Positions 1 through 7,755 of a DNA stretch of 10,000 nt are shown piece after piece. Within the stretch, counting starts at the first letter, position 1. Each line of letters starts with the position of its first letter. Origin of the DNA: Trachelipus rathkii (lineage: Eukaryota; Arthropoda; Malacostraca; Isopoda; Trachelipodidae); assembly GCA_015478945.1 (NCBI GenBank), contig JABUQX010113190.1, forward strand, positions 1-10,000, given 5' to 3'. The notes beneath the pieces were generated by a model, which saw nothing but the letters and a program-made list of their open reading frames with translations, was not told the DNA's origin and made no database searches. A program made the position numbers and the translations under genes.

Positions 1-345
1 TCAACGCCTTGCGGAAATAATTTGCGGGGCCCCGAAGGCGCATAAAACCCGACACCACGGAAGCATTAACGATGGCGACTAGCACTTGCCAGGGAACACA
101 TACATTGGATCGTTGGAGATTGGGCGAATGTGCTATTTACAGAGGAGTACAGAGTCAGCGTCTACACCGATAAATTTCCATGGAGAACATTCTGCACCTG
201 ATTGAGAGGGCCATGCCTGACAATGCCAAGCTCTCAATATCCCTCCGCCACACAAGTAATAATAATGTCTCGTTGGTACATACAACAACATATTATACAA
301 ACATGGAATAACATAGTCCCACATTGGAGGAACGCATCAGCACAC
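1..345 (+). pseudogene. Tc1/mariner-type transposase fragment, decayed
   Basis: Frame 1 reads from about position 52 to a stop at 199-201. It contains a block like the Tc1 transposase region before and around the first catalytic Asp: PTPRKH, a stop (TAA 67-69), RWRLALAREHIHW, DWANVLFTEEYRVSVYTD. In the Tc1 family the matching stretch usually reads FAREH..W..W..VLF(S/T)DES.F, so the stop probably replaces a Gln codon (CAA to TAA) and the catalytic Asp position reads Glu here. Bases 2-52 continue the similarity in frame 2 (QRLAE), which implies a frameshift. Around 285-335 another frame gives IIQTWNNIVPHWRNA, like the C-terminal AWNNIPQ region, so the central DDE part is largely deleted. The family motifs come from memory, and the C-terminal assignment is weaker. 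The fragment is cut by the window edge. It is more GC-rich than the sequence that follows. Confidence 0.6.
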
Positions 346-506
346 TTACAGGATCTATCACAGGCCCCAGGGAATTCATAGGACCCCTCAACAATCCTTA
401 CACTGTACACTCACCATCAGATCATAGATATATATTATATAATAAAGTTGCAACAGCATTCAGGTCTTTTTTGTAATTCTGATACTTCAATAATGAGCAG
501 TGGGAG

Positions 507-643
507 TTTATATATATATTATATATATATATAATATCAGTATATATATATATATATATGTATAATATATATATATTATATAATATATATTATATATATA
601 TATAAACACATATCTATATATATAATATATATTAATATATATA

Positions 644-680
<37 letters not shown>

Positions 681-833
681 CATATAAATAAAATACCAGT
701 ATATTAATAACTATAAATATCTCTATATTAAATATATGTGATATATAATATATTATATATATAACATCACTATATATATATATACTTATATATATCAATA
801 TCTATAACTATATATATATATATATATTACCCG

Positions 834-866
<33 letters not shown>

Positions 867-1112
867 TATATATAAATATATATATCTATCATCACATATA
901 ATATATATATATATATATATAATATATATAATATTATATATATATAATCCACATATATATATATATAATATATTTATTTATATATATCTTATATATATAT
1001 TATAATATATATATATATACTATATATTACTATATATAATATATTTACTATATATTTATATTTATATATATAATATAATATAAATATAATAATATATATA
1101 TAATAATTAAAA
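507..1112. repeat. TA-dinucleotide microsatellite island 1
   Basis: About 600 bases are almost entirely alternating T and A, with runs such as the one near 647-677, broken by short interruptions (ATCAC, CCGTA, CCACA). There are no open frames. Such tracts are self-complementary, expand by slippage and are often misassembled. Nothing else is visible in this stretch. Confidence 0.95.
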
Positions 1113-1507
1113 TATAATATTATTTAATTATAACTACCTCAGTATTTAAAAAATGATTAAAAATATATTATATTTTAGGTGATAATATATAACATGATTC
1201 TCTTACTTCAAAAATGATATTTAGAAGTAGGGAAGGATATAATTTACATATCACCTTATTTTTTGGCTTTACTCACTTTGACAACATTTAGGGAGAAAAT
1301 GTAAGTAAATTAATATTAAGGCTAAATATATCATTTTTAATAAATTCAAATATAATTATTTATATAATTAATGTATAATTCCACTTAAAAAAACATACAT
1401 ATAATTTTAGGTGCAGTTGTCAAAAGTAATATTATATTGGCGATTTTCGATTTTATTTAAGCGATGTCTTCTCATAATGATTGAGTATGACGTATTCGTA
1501 TTATTTG

Positions 1508-1620
1508 TTATTATTGCAATAATTGTATATAGATATATATGATATAGAGAGCAAGGGCACGAATTTTAATTAATCATCATGGTTTAATCAAATAATTGCT
1601 TATTATTGCAAGTTGTATAT
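1508..1620. repeat. Short direct repeat pair, about 21 bp, 92 bp apart
   Basis: The copies are at 1508-1530 and 1600-1620. Both share TTATTATTGCAA followed, after a small indel, by TTGTATAT. Such a pair is not very improbable in sequence this AT-rich, so significance is low. Confidence 0.4.
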
Positions 1621-2137
1621 TTATCTTTAATACAATAATCACCCAATTCTGAATTAATCGATTATCATGATATAAATATAAGGTTTATAGTGTGGACTGA
1701 TTTGGAGTTGTGTGGAGTATCTGTATGACTTAGCTAAAGGGTGCACGTGGTGGGGCATAATTTATGAGTGTTTTTTTAATGTATTGGTTCATGGTGGTTA
1801 TGCAGATAGATTAGAGACTAGACATTCAGTGTAGTAACAATAGATACATATAAATCTTTTGACGTGGGGAAAGTCTTGGTAGTCTTGGCAGCTTTTACTA
1901 TGATTCACTCATCTTCATCTTATCGCTCCTGATCATACTAGACACTGCTTCTTAAAGCTGAGTTTGTGGACGCCCCTAGGGGTTCCTATACAGACTCTTT
2001 CAGGGAAGGAGGGAGACATGTGCCTCTGCTTTCTTAATATTCTCTTTATGTGTTGTATCTAGATCTTTAGCTTATTGGGGAGATTAGTGATTGACGTATT
2101 CATTTCACTAACACAACTCGATTACTGCAACTCCTAC

Positions 2138-2178
2138 AGATAGATAGATAGAGAAAGAGAAGCTCTGAGATAGATAGG
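2138..2178. repeat. GATA/GAGA simple repeat
   Basis: Three to four GATA units are followed by GAGAAAGAGA, then a second short GATAGATAGG after an eight-base interruption. It is an imperfect purine-rich microsatellite. Confidence 0.7.
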
Positions 2179-2549
2179 TTTGAGACAACTGTTGAGGGTT
2201 TCTTTCGTGCTTACTATTAATCCCTATATGATATACTGAGGAGATTTTATGGTACTTCTATTTTTCTGCTTGTTATGGATGGCAATAATAATACATTTTG
2301 TTAATGTGGGTGGTAGTCAGGCGAGAGTTATAATGTCATCTTGTTGACCTAGTAATATTTTTTACTGCTGTGAAAAGCATTATTCCTCCGCTGCGGCTGC
2401 CACTTCACACTCTCTCGTCTGCTGGATATAATAATGGGTTAATTAATTTTGGATACACGCTTTTCATAAGAGATATATATATATATATTAGGTATTATAG
2501 TATAGGTAGTGTTTTCTTCTATTAACTAGCATCATCATCTCGCTTCAAG

Positions 2550-2795
2550 ATATAGATATATATATATATAATTATAATAATATATTATATAATATATTAA
2601 TTTATATATATATTATATATATATAATATAATATATATATATATATTTTTAATTATATTAATATACATTATTATTATTAATCTAATATTTTATTTATATT
2701 ATATAATTATATATATATATTATAATAATAATTATATATATAATATTAATATATATATATATATAATATTTATTATATATATATATATTAATATA
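2550..2795. repeat. TA-dinucleotide microsatellite island 2
   Basis: About 245 bases of TA-rich repeat with ATT/AAT interruptions. There is no coding potential. It is the same type as the islands at 507-1112 and 3441-3825. Confidence 0.92.
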
Positions 2796-3440
2796 ACTAG
2801 CTTCTCTAATTATCTCAATTGAATAATTTTAATTTTATATATCTGAGATATATTTATATTATTACACTTAGAAAATTTTATTCTTATACCAATTGTGAAA
2901 ATTTAAAAATATAATAATCTCTATTATCTTCTTAACAACTATCTCAGTCACCTATCACGATAATTATTTAAATCTTTATATACACACTCCTCGACACAGC
3001 AGTTGTACAGACTTTGGGAGAGAGAGGGCATATTTGCGCTCTTGATTGGGGATTTTACCTTGAGTCCTCAAACATACACATCATTTAAGGTAGAAATAGA
3101 GATTAAAGAGGTAGATAAAGGGTATTCTGTGAAGACATCTTTGAGATTTGGTTCACGTGATATCACAAATTATCATAAGGTGTTAATATGGTGACAAAGT
3201 GAGTAGTAGATGATTTTACACAGAAATTCTATAGACTCGATAGGATGTGCGATATCTCTCGAACTTTATGGCATAACGCGTAGGGCGATCTTTCAAACTC
3301 TGGGTGCATCCATATAGAGAGTGTGCATATGAATGAAAAACGGCTTAAATAATGAATACGAGAACTAATGATTGTACACAAGTTTTTTCAAATTAAATGT
3401 TTAAAGAAAACAAACAAAATATACATATCACCTCTACTAC
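2796..3440. other. AT-rich spacer with no recognisable gene
   Basis: The only sizeable open frame (3003-3194, +) starts at TTG rather than ATG and gives a peptide with no motif I recognise, so I do not call it a gene. The stretch from about 3000 to 3340 is less AT-rich than its flanks and may be a diverged repeat, but I cannot name it. Confidence 0.5.
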
Positions 3441-3775
3441 TCATATATATATATAATATATAAATATATTTATATTATATACCTACTAACTCTATATTAA
3501 TATATATATATTTATATATATATTTTCTATATAATATATATATATATATATAATATATTTATATTATATATATATATATCTTATTATATATAATACATAT
3601 AATATATAATATATATATATTATATACATATATTATATATACATTTTATATATATTATTATATATATCATATAGTCTAGTATTATAATATATTATTATAC
3701 TATATTATATATTATATATAATATAGAATATATATATCTATATTAATACACATAATATTATATATATATTATATC

Positions 3776-3812
<37 letters not shown>

Positions 3813-3825
3813 TATTATTTATATT
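3441..3825. repeat. TA-dinucleotide microsatellite island 3
   Basis: About 385 bases of TA-rich repeat, ending in a pure alternating AT run of roughly 14 units (3779-3806). It abuts the putative hAT end that follows. Confidence 0.93.
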
Positions 3826-3837
3826 GTGAAAGGATAG

Positions 3838-3900
3838 GGGTGCATGCAGAATCTTTTTTAAATTCTTGGGGTGTCCCACTAAAAATGATTGGAACCACTG
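3838..3900 (-). mobile_element. Probable orphan hAT-type terminus
   Basis: Read on the minus strand, the sequence ending at 3900 starts CAGTGGTTCCAATC, followed by a T-rich step and GTGGGACACCCC. Many hAT-superfamily elements begin with CAGTGGTT(C/T)(C/T)CAA (recall from family knowledge). The body would extend leftwards, but the sequence runs into the TA island within about 60 bases. I found no matching partner end, since CAGTGGGAG at 498 is too different, and no 8-bp target duplication. It may be a solo terminus or chance. Confidence 0.35.
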
Positions 3901-4692
3901 AATATGTTCAACTATTATGGACATATTTATACCGCCAATTTATATTTTTTTTAAAGGGTGAGGTACACATAGATACAGCTCTCAAGGTAGTAGCTTAATA
4001 GGTTGGAACATTTTAAGTTTATGGGGCATTCTATGTGAAGTGTACACACCCTCCTGACACCTAGGTCACAAGAATCTCACGCCAGAACACGATGACATTA
4101 TTCTGATATGGTCTACTGATAGTTCAATAACCCAAGTAATGAGACCTATCAGGTCCATTGAGGTCATTTAACTAAATGGGCAGGGTCAATTTTGGGTCAA
4201 CCTGGTTGAACGCCTTTTGAGGTATATTTGATATAATCTGGAACGATTTCTGGTACAAATGCTCAGGGAAAAGAGATCTTTCAAACGGTGGCAAAATGAC
4301 AATTCCTGGGACATTTTTTTTGCCTGATGACCGCTTTTTTGAAAACTCTTTTAAACCGCTGGCCAAAGTGCAACTTCAATCTGCCCCAAAATTTTCTAAA
4401 AAGTTAACCTTTAAATTTATTTCTCTAACTAACTCGCAAAAAAAAAAAAAAAAAAAATGGGATCTCCATGCGGTTTTGAAATCCATGGCATTTTGTATAT
4501 AATAGATATATAGAGACTACGGACTACGCGCTATTCGCTGCCTAACGTGCTTCTTACGCGCATGAGATATACATCGTGCTGCCTGTGACATCGTTTATAC
4601 CCTGGTGCTACATTAATTGTAATTTTTATTTCAAATCAAAAGTAATTTTTCATGCAAAGCAGTCTTTTAGCTGCTTCATTAATTCCTTAATT
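3901..4692. other. Unassigned intergenic stretch
   Basis: There is no gene I can support. Positions 4172-4500 stay open on both strands for about 65 codons, but the peptides are low-complexity and overlap, with no family resemblance. A 20-A tract lies at 4438-4457. A small hairpin (AAGCAG 4657-4662, CTGCTT 4671-4676) lies just before the transposon that starts at 4693. Confidence 0.5.
4438..4457. repeat. 20-base poly(A) tract
   Basis: There are twenty consecutive A residues. It could be a retroposon tail or a simple A microsatellite. I see no polyadenylation signal, SINE-like promoter boxes or flanking duplication that would settle it. Confidence 0.8.
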
Positions 4693-4724
4693 CAGGTTCA
4701 CACTAAAATTTTGAATTGATTCCA

Positions 4725-4767
4725 TGACTTTCCCTGACCTTCCCTGACACACCATTGTTCCCCTGAC
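4725..4767 (+). repeat. Left subterminal TGAC array, 10-bp phased
   Basis: TGAC occurs at 4725, 4735, 4745 and 4764, set in a repeated decamer of the form TTCCCTGAC(C/T). Spacing is 10, 10 and 19 bases. Subterminal repeats of this kind commonly serve as transposase binding sites, and that role is inferred here. Confidence 0.75.
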
Positions 4768-5189
4768 CAGCGTGTTCGTTATTTTGGCGTATAAAATATC
4801 TCTTAAATAATATAATATATATATACATTCATACATTAAATTATTAAAAGATATTACTTTAGGAGTTGTTCATGATCATGGATGAATTTAAAAAAATATA
4901 TATTTTTTTTTATAGTATGCAGCCTATACCTTCCACTAGCACAAAGGTAAATCTATTAAAAAGTAATCAGTTTTTATTATACCAAAAAAAAAAAATTAAA
5001 GTTTTTATGGTAGCGTGATTACTATAATCACAAAAGTTCTAAATGGGAGATTTAGGTAACTTTCTTCTCAAAGCATGCTGAATTTTTGATTTATAGGGCA
5101 TTTCTCTGTCAAAGCTTCAGTTTTAAATCCTTCTTTGCTCTTCAAGTTTGTAGATCTGTTAATGAATAATTATATTATTATTACACTTC

Positions 5190-6209
5190 TTCATATTCTC
5201 TCTTCTTTCTGCGTTCCTGATTTTGACTCTTTGAGATTTCTCATAAACTTCCTATGGGCAGCTCTTAGCATTTGTTCACATTTTTTGAAGTGATAGAACT
5301 TTATGAATACTTTCAATGAGATCTATAGGCATTGTGGACTGTTTCCTCACTTGCTATAGATATATCTTTCAGATTTCTCCACTAAATTGCTTTATTTTGA
5401 AAACCTCCTTACTGTCCACATTTCCAATGGCAAAAACATCAAAAAGTCCTAATTTAAATAATTTGCCCACAATTCCCACATAACATTGATTCCCCAGGTA
5501 CTATAGCAAAAAAAAAACCTAATCAAGTCTCTTAGAAAGAACAATCACCATCCAAAATATTTTGAATTTTTAATTCAAGGGTAGAATGACCTTCATGCAC
5601 AGTAGAGTGTATTGTGCTTTTGTTCTTTTGAAAAATGGAGCAGTCCATGGTCATCCACTATTTACATTATCGGAACTTTTAAATTTGGAAGCTACAGCAA
5701 CTATCTGGAACATTAATTTAAATATATTATATATATTATGTCATAAATTATATTATTTATCATCCACCACCTTTAATGCCATAGTATTTCAGATCTTGTA
5801 CATCATCTTTAATGCAAAAAAAGATAACGATGATAAACTGGTTTTGGTTGTTATTAATGGAACACTCAGGGGTCTTTTCAAATCGGTTGAGTATGATTAG
5901 AAGTTGATGGAATGGCATAATTTTCAGTGCACACACTTTCACTAATATTTGTATTATTAGAACACATAACAAAAAAGTTTTTCAATGATGGTTTTTCCTG
6001 CTGAGTTTTGATTAAATTCAACTGAGTTTCCCCTCTTGAATGTGAAACTTCAGCTTGGCATCCATGTTAGATAGATCAAAGTTCTTTTCATACTTTACAG
6101 TATACCTTGAACTATCAGGTCCTTTACCCACCCACCTGATAAACTGTGGGGTTCAGTTTGACGTCCAACCACTGGTCATTTAACAGTTATTTTTTTTGTT
6201 TGAAGTCAT
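5190..6209 (-). pseudogene. Relict transposase gene, BED-like zinc finger N-terminus, many frameshifts and stops
   Basis: A candidate start ATG lies at 6207-6209 (minus), followed by MTSNKK. Shortly after come NDQWLD (6163-6180), then in the next frame GKGPDSSRYTVKYEKNF and DLSNMDAKLKFHIQEGK (6018-6128). This matches a pattern I recall: W.....GD...C..C.K..DLS.MG..AL..H..GKKH. Here the zinc Cys positions appear as V or are lost, and the final His is missing. Another frame carries a Ser/Thr/Asn-rich linker (QEKPSLKNFFVMCSNN, about 5878-6019). Then EILW (5779-5790), ALKVV (5765-5779, one base out of frame), IFKLMF..VAVASKFK and PWTAPFFK (5626-5740) match a family block AEI.W.LK ... LF..MF.DS.IA..F ... 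FGLAPFF. A last block near 5195-5325 reads KKCEQMLRAAHRKFM. At least five frame changes and several stops show it is dead. The family motifs are from memory, and I cannot give the superfamily with certainty. Confidence 0.55.
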
Positions 6210-6324
6210 TTAATAAATAAATAATATCTTCAACTGCACAAAAAATCCAAAATCACTTCGTCAAACCTCAAAAGAAAACATCTCAAAAAGTATAAATCCC
6301 TAAAAAGAAAAAGATATAAACAGA

Positions 6325-6334
6325 TTAAGTCATA
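6325..6334. repeat. Left target-site duplication of the nested element
   Basis: TTAAGTCATA is repeated exactly at 6827-6836, immediately outside the inverted termini. The first T of the right copy may belong to the element, which would make the duplication 9 bp. Confidence 0.75.
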
Positions 6335-6444
6335 TAGGCGTTTTCCATTTTGCATTTGTGCTAACGCTCGATAAGAAATGCTAATACAGTTTTGCAGCGA
6401 TTTCGGCATAATCCGACCGGATTTTGGGGGGGGGTTTACAAAAA

Positions 6445-6545
6445 TATTGATCACTGTTCTAATGGAGCATGGGTTTTGGATAAAAAATAAAAAAAAATAA
6501 TAAATGGTTTTTTATCACAAATAATTGATCACTATTGTGATGGAG
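6445..6545. repeat. Direct repeat inside the nested element
   Basis: ATTGATCAC followed by an imperfect middle and ATGGAG occurs at 6445-6466 and 6524-6545, 22 bases each with about four differences and a period of 79. Both copies are followed by a GTTTT stretch. It points to an internal tandem duplication with an A-rich spacer. Confidence 0.6.
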
Positions 6546-6650
6546 TTTTTATCGATTTGGAAGAAATTAAATTTAAAGTTAATTTCATGAATGAAACATT
6601 CATCAAATCAACGAACTACTATGCCGCAATCTTATTTGTTTACATTTTTT

Positions 6651-6804
6651 CGTTAGCATTTTCCTAAAATTCGGTAAGCACGGGAAAGAGCAACCTAACA
6701 GAATTTAGGAAATACTAACGTTTCGTTGGCGATTTTTACTAAATTTGGGTGCTAAAATTGACATAATCAAATGACTTTTAGCATTTTCCTAAATTTCGTT
6801 AGCA
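6651..6804. repeat. Modular subterminal repeats inside the nested element
   Basis: A unit of the form TTAGCATTTTCCTAAA(T)TTCG(T)TA.GCA occurs at 6651-6680 and 6778-6804 in direct orientation. It also occurs inverted at 6701-6720 (GAATTTAGGAAATACTAACG) and more degenerately at about 6735-6756. The left terminus carries the related TGCTAACG and AAATGCTAA segments. The element is thus built from several copies of one motif in both orientations. Confidence 0.65.
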
Positions 6805-6826
6805 AAAGTGCACAATCGAAAACGCC

Positions 6827-6836
6827 TTAAGTCATA
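6827..6836. repeat. Right target-site duplication of the nested element
   Basis: This is an exact copy of the ten bases at 6325-6334. It directly follows GAAAACGCC at the right terminus. Confidence 0.75.
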
Positions 6837-7151
6837 CAGTCTAAAACACATCCATATACCAATCACCTTCAATCGAAAGGATGAACTTGGGACAACCTCT
6901 ACGAACAGAATAGGAAGAATAGTAGGTAATAGTGAACTAAATAAAAAAAGAACAGGATAGAAGTAGATTTATGGAATGTCATTCCTCGCCCATCCTTTTC
7001 ATTCACCTATCAAATACAACTCTATTTCCACAATTATACAGTAAGGAAAAAAAATATATCAAAAATATGCAACTTGGTCCATGGATCTTTCTTCATATGT
7101 TTTGAAATTTTAAAATTTCCCAGACTTTTAGCATATCTTAAAACGTTTCCC

Positions 7152-7204
7152 TGACTTTCCCTGACCAATTTTTTTTTTCCTGACTTTCCCTGACCTTCCC
7201 CGAC
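7152..7204 (+). repeat. Right subterminal TGAC array, 10-bp phased
   Basis: TGAC occurs at 7152, 7162, 7181 and 7191, with CGAC at 7201, again within CCCTGACTTT/CCCTGACC decamers. Spacing is 10, 19, 10 and 10. The motif has the same strand orientation as the left array at 4725-4767, although the two termini themselves are inverted. Confidence 0.75.
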
Positions 7205-7232
7205 TTTCCAGAAAGTGTGAACCCTGTTAATT

Positions 7233-7657
7233 AATTAATGTATGTTTTTTAGATACCAGTATCATTTATGCCAAATTGATATGTAAATGAAAATAATTTG
7301 AAGATATCTTCTAAACAACCTACTTAAAATTAATTGAGAGATTAAGTGCAGATCCTAAAATAATTTACAGGTATTTAATCTTTTTTGTTAGTTATAAATC
7401 AGTGCACCAACCTATGTATAACACAGCCCTTTGAGCCTAAACTTTGCCCCATTTCTACTAAGCTATAATGCTAGATGATTATTATGCACTTTCTTTCTTT
7501 GCTTACCAATTATGTAAGAATGCAATTTGATTGAACAAAGCCGCTATATATTGACAAATATTGTATATTGTCAATTTTAAATATATAGTTGCTTCATTCA
7601 AAAATTTATATCTATATAAATGTTTATTAAATAAATATATAAATTGTAAAAATATAC
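7233..7657. other. AT-rich stretch upstream of the + strand relict
   Basis: I see no coding frame that I can join to the downstream gene. One short inverted repeat (TTGACAA 7550-7556, TTGTCAA 7569-7575) is visible. If the downstream gene has an upstream exon or promoter it could be here, but nothing marks it. Confidence 0.5.
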
Positions 7658-7711
7658 AATAAATTATTTAAATTTGAACACCTACAGGTGTTTCACTTTA
7701 AATAATTTATT
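7658..7711. repeat. 54-bp near-perfect palindrome
   Basis: AATAAATTATTTAAA (7658-7672) pairs with TTTAAATAATTTATT (7697-7711), and AACACCT (7677-7683) pairs with AGGTGTT (7686-7692). A symmetric 4-base internal mismatch (TTTG against TCAC) and a 2-base centre separate them. ACAAT/ATTGT just outside extends the symmetry with a small offset. It could be a head-to-head terminus of a mobile element or a cruciform-forming sequence. It ends 44 bases before the inferred exon start at 7756. Confidence 0.85.
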
Positions 7712-7737
7712 ATATATTGTTTATAAACAGCAATTTG

Positions 7738-7755
7738 CTTTTTGGATCTTTTCAG
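7738..7755 (+). promoter_or_regulatory. Candidate 3' splice site before the relict coding region
   Basis: A pyrimidine-rich run (CTTTTTGGATCTTTTCAG) ends in AG at 7754-7755, and family-like coding begins right after with the codons for ACIHK. The open frame extends back to 7717 but has no ATG there, and the residues before 7756 do not look like the family. An upstream exon supplying the start codon is therefore likely. A second AG at 7729-7730 (ATAAACAG) is an alternative. This is inference only. Confidence 0.4.

Larger units (their letters stand above)
1113..2549. other. AT-rich spacer with no recognisable gene
   Basis: I see no credible coding frame, RNA gene or transposon terminus here. 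Small items are a short inverted repeat (AGGTGATA near 1179, TATCACCT near 1249), a direct repeat of about 21 bases at 1508-1530 and 1600-1620 (TTATTATTGCAA followed by TTGTATAT), a GATA/GAGA simple repeat at 2138-2160, and a short (AT)n run at about 2472-2488. Confidence 0.6.
6335..6827. mobile_element. Nested non-autonomous TIR element (MITE-like), about 490 bp
   Basis: The left end AGGCGTTTTCCATTTTGC (6336-6353) and the right end, read on the minus strand, AGGCGTTTTCGATTGTGC (down from 6827) form an inverted repeat. It continues imperfectly for 50-60 bases through TGCTAACG and AAATGCTAA (left about 6359-6388, right about 6775-6800). The direct repeat TTAAGTCATA flanks it at 6325-6334 and 6827-6836, a 9-10 bp target duplication depending on how the one ambiguous terminal base is assigned. 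No coding frame lies inside. A 9-10 bp duplication would fit a Mutator-like (MULE) origin, but the terminal sequence does not let me name a family. It sits inside the transposon 4693-7226 and is therefore the younger insertion. Confidence 0.75.
4693..7226 (-). mobile_element. Decayed hAT-like DNA transposon with BED-like zinc-finger transposase
   Basis: The left end reads CAGGTTCACACT (4693-4704) and the right end AGTGTGAACCCTG (7214-7226), an inverted pair of about 12 bases with one base missing on the left. Both are flanked directly by TTAATT (4687-4692 and 7227-7232), a possible target duplication. However, hAT elements normally make 8 bp, and this AT-rich hexamer could be chance. TGAC motifs at 10-bp spacing lie just inside each end. 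Between the ends, the minus strand holds the transposase relict at 5190-6209. A second element (6335-6827) is inserted upstream of that gene. Without that insertion the element would be about 2.0 kb. The hAT-like label rests on the short CAGGG-type termini and the zinc finger, and I did not see the catalytic or dimerisation domains. Confidence 0.6.

Noticed and set aside
1179..1257. Inverted AGGTGATA/TATCACCT pair as a small MITE
   Set aside because: Only 8 bases pair in very AT-rich DNA, with no target duplication.
1973..1982. CCCCTAGGGG palindrome as a regulatory site
   Set aside because: A single 10-base palindrome without context has no support as a site.
2138..2178. Repeat cluster as a possible CRISPR-like array
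   Set aside because: The units are 4-base GATA/GAGA simple repeats without spacers. The window is eukaryotic in character.
3003..3194. 63-codon open frame on the + strand
   Set aside because: It starts at TTG, lies in spacer DNA, and the peptide has no motif or family resemblance. In a eukaryotic sequence this length is expected by chance.
4438..4457. Poly(A) tract as a retroposon tail
   Set aside because: There is no polyadenylation signal, no upstream SINE or LINE feature, and no flanking duplication. It is kept only as a simple repeat.
4172..4502. Overlapping open frames on both strands
   Set aside because: The peptides are short and low in complexity (one ends in poly-Lys from the A tract), and I could not recognise either.
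5586..5900. 104-codon + strand frame starting with ATG
   Set aside because: The minus strand of the same segment gives recognisable transposase-like blocks (APFFK, IFKLMF, ALKVV), so the + frame is an antisense shadow.
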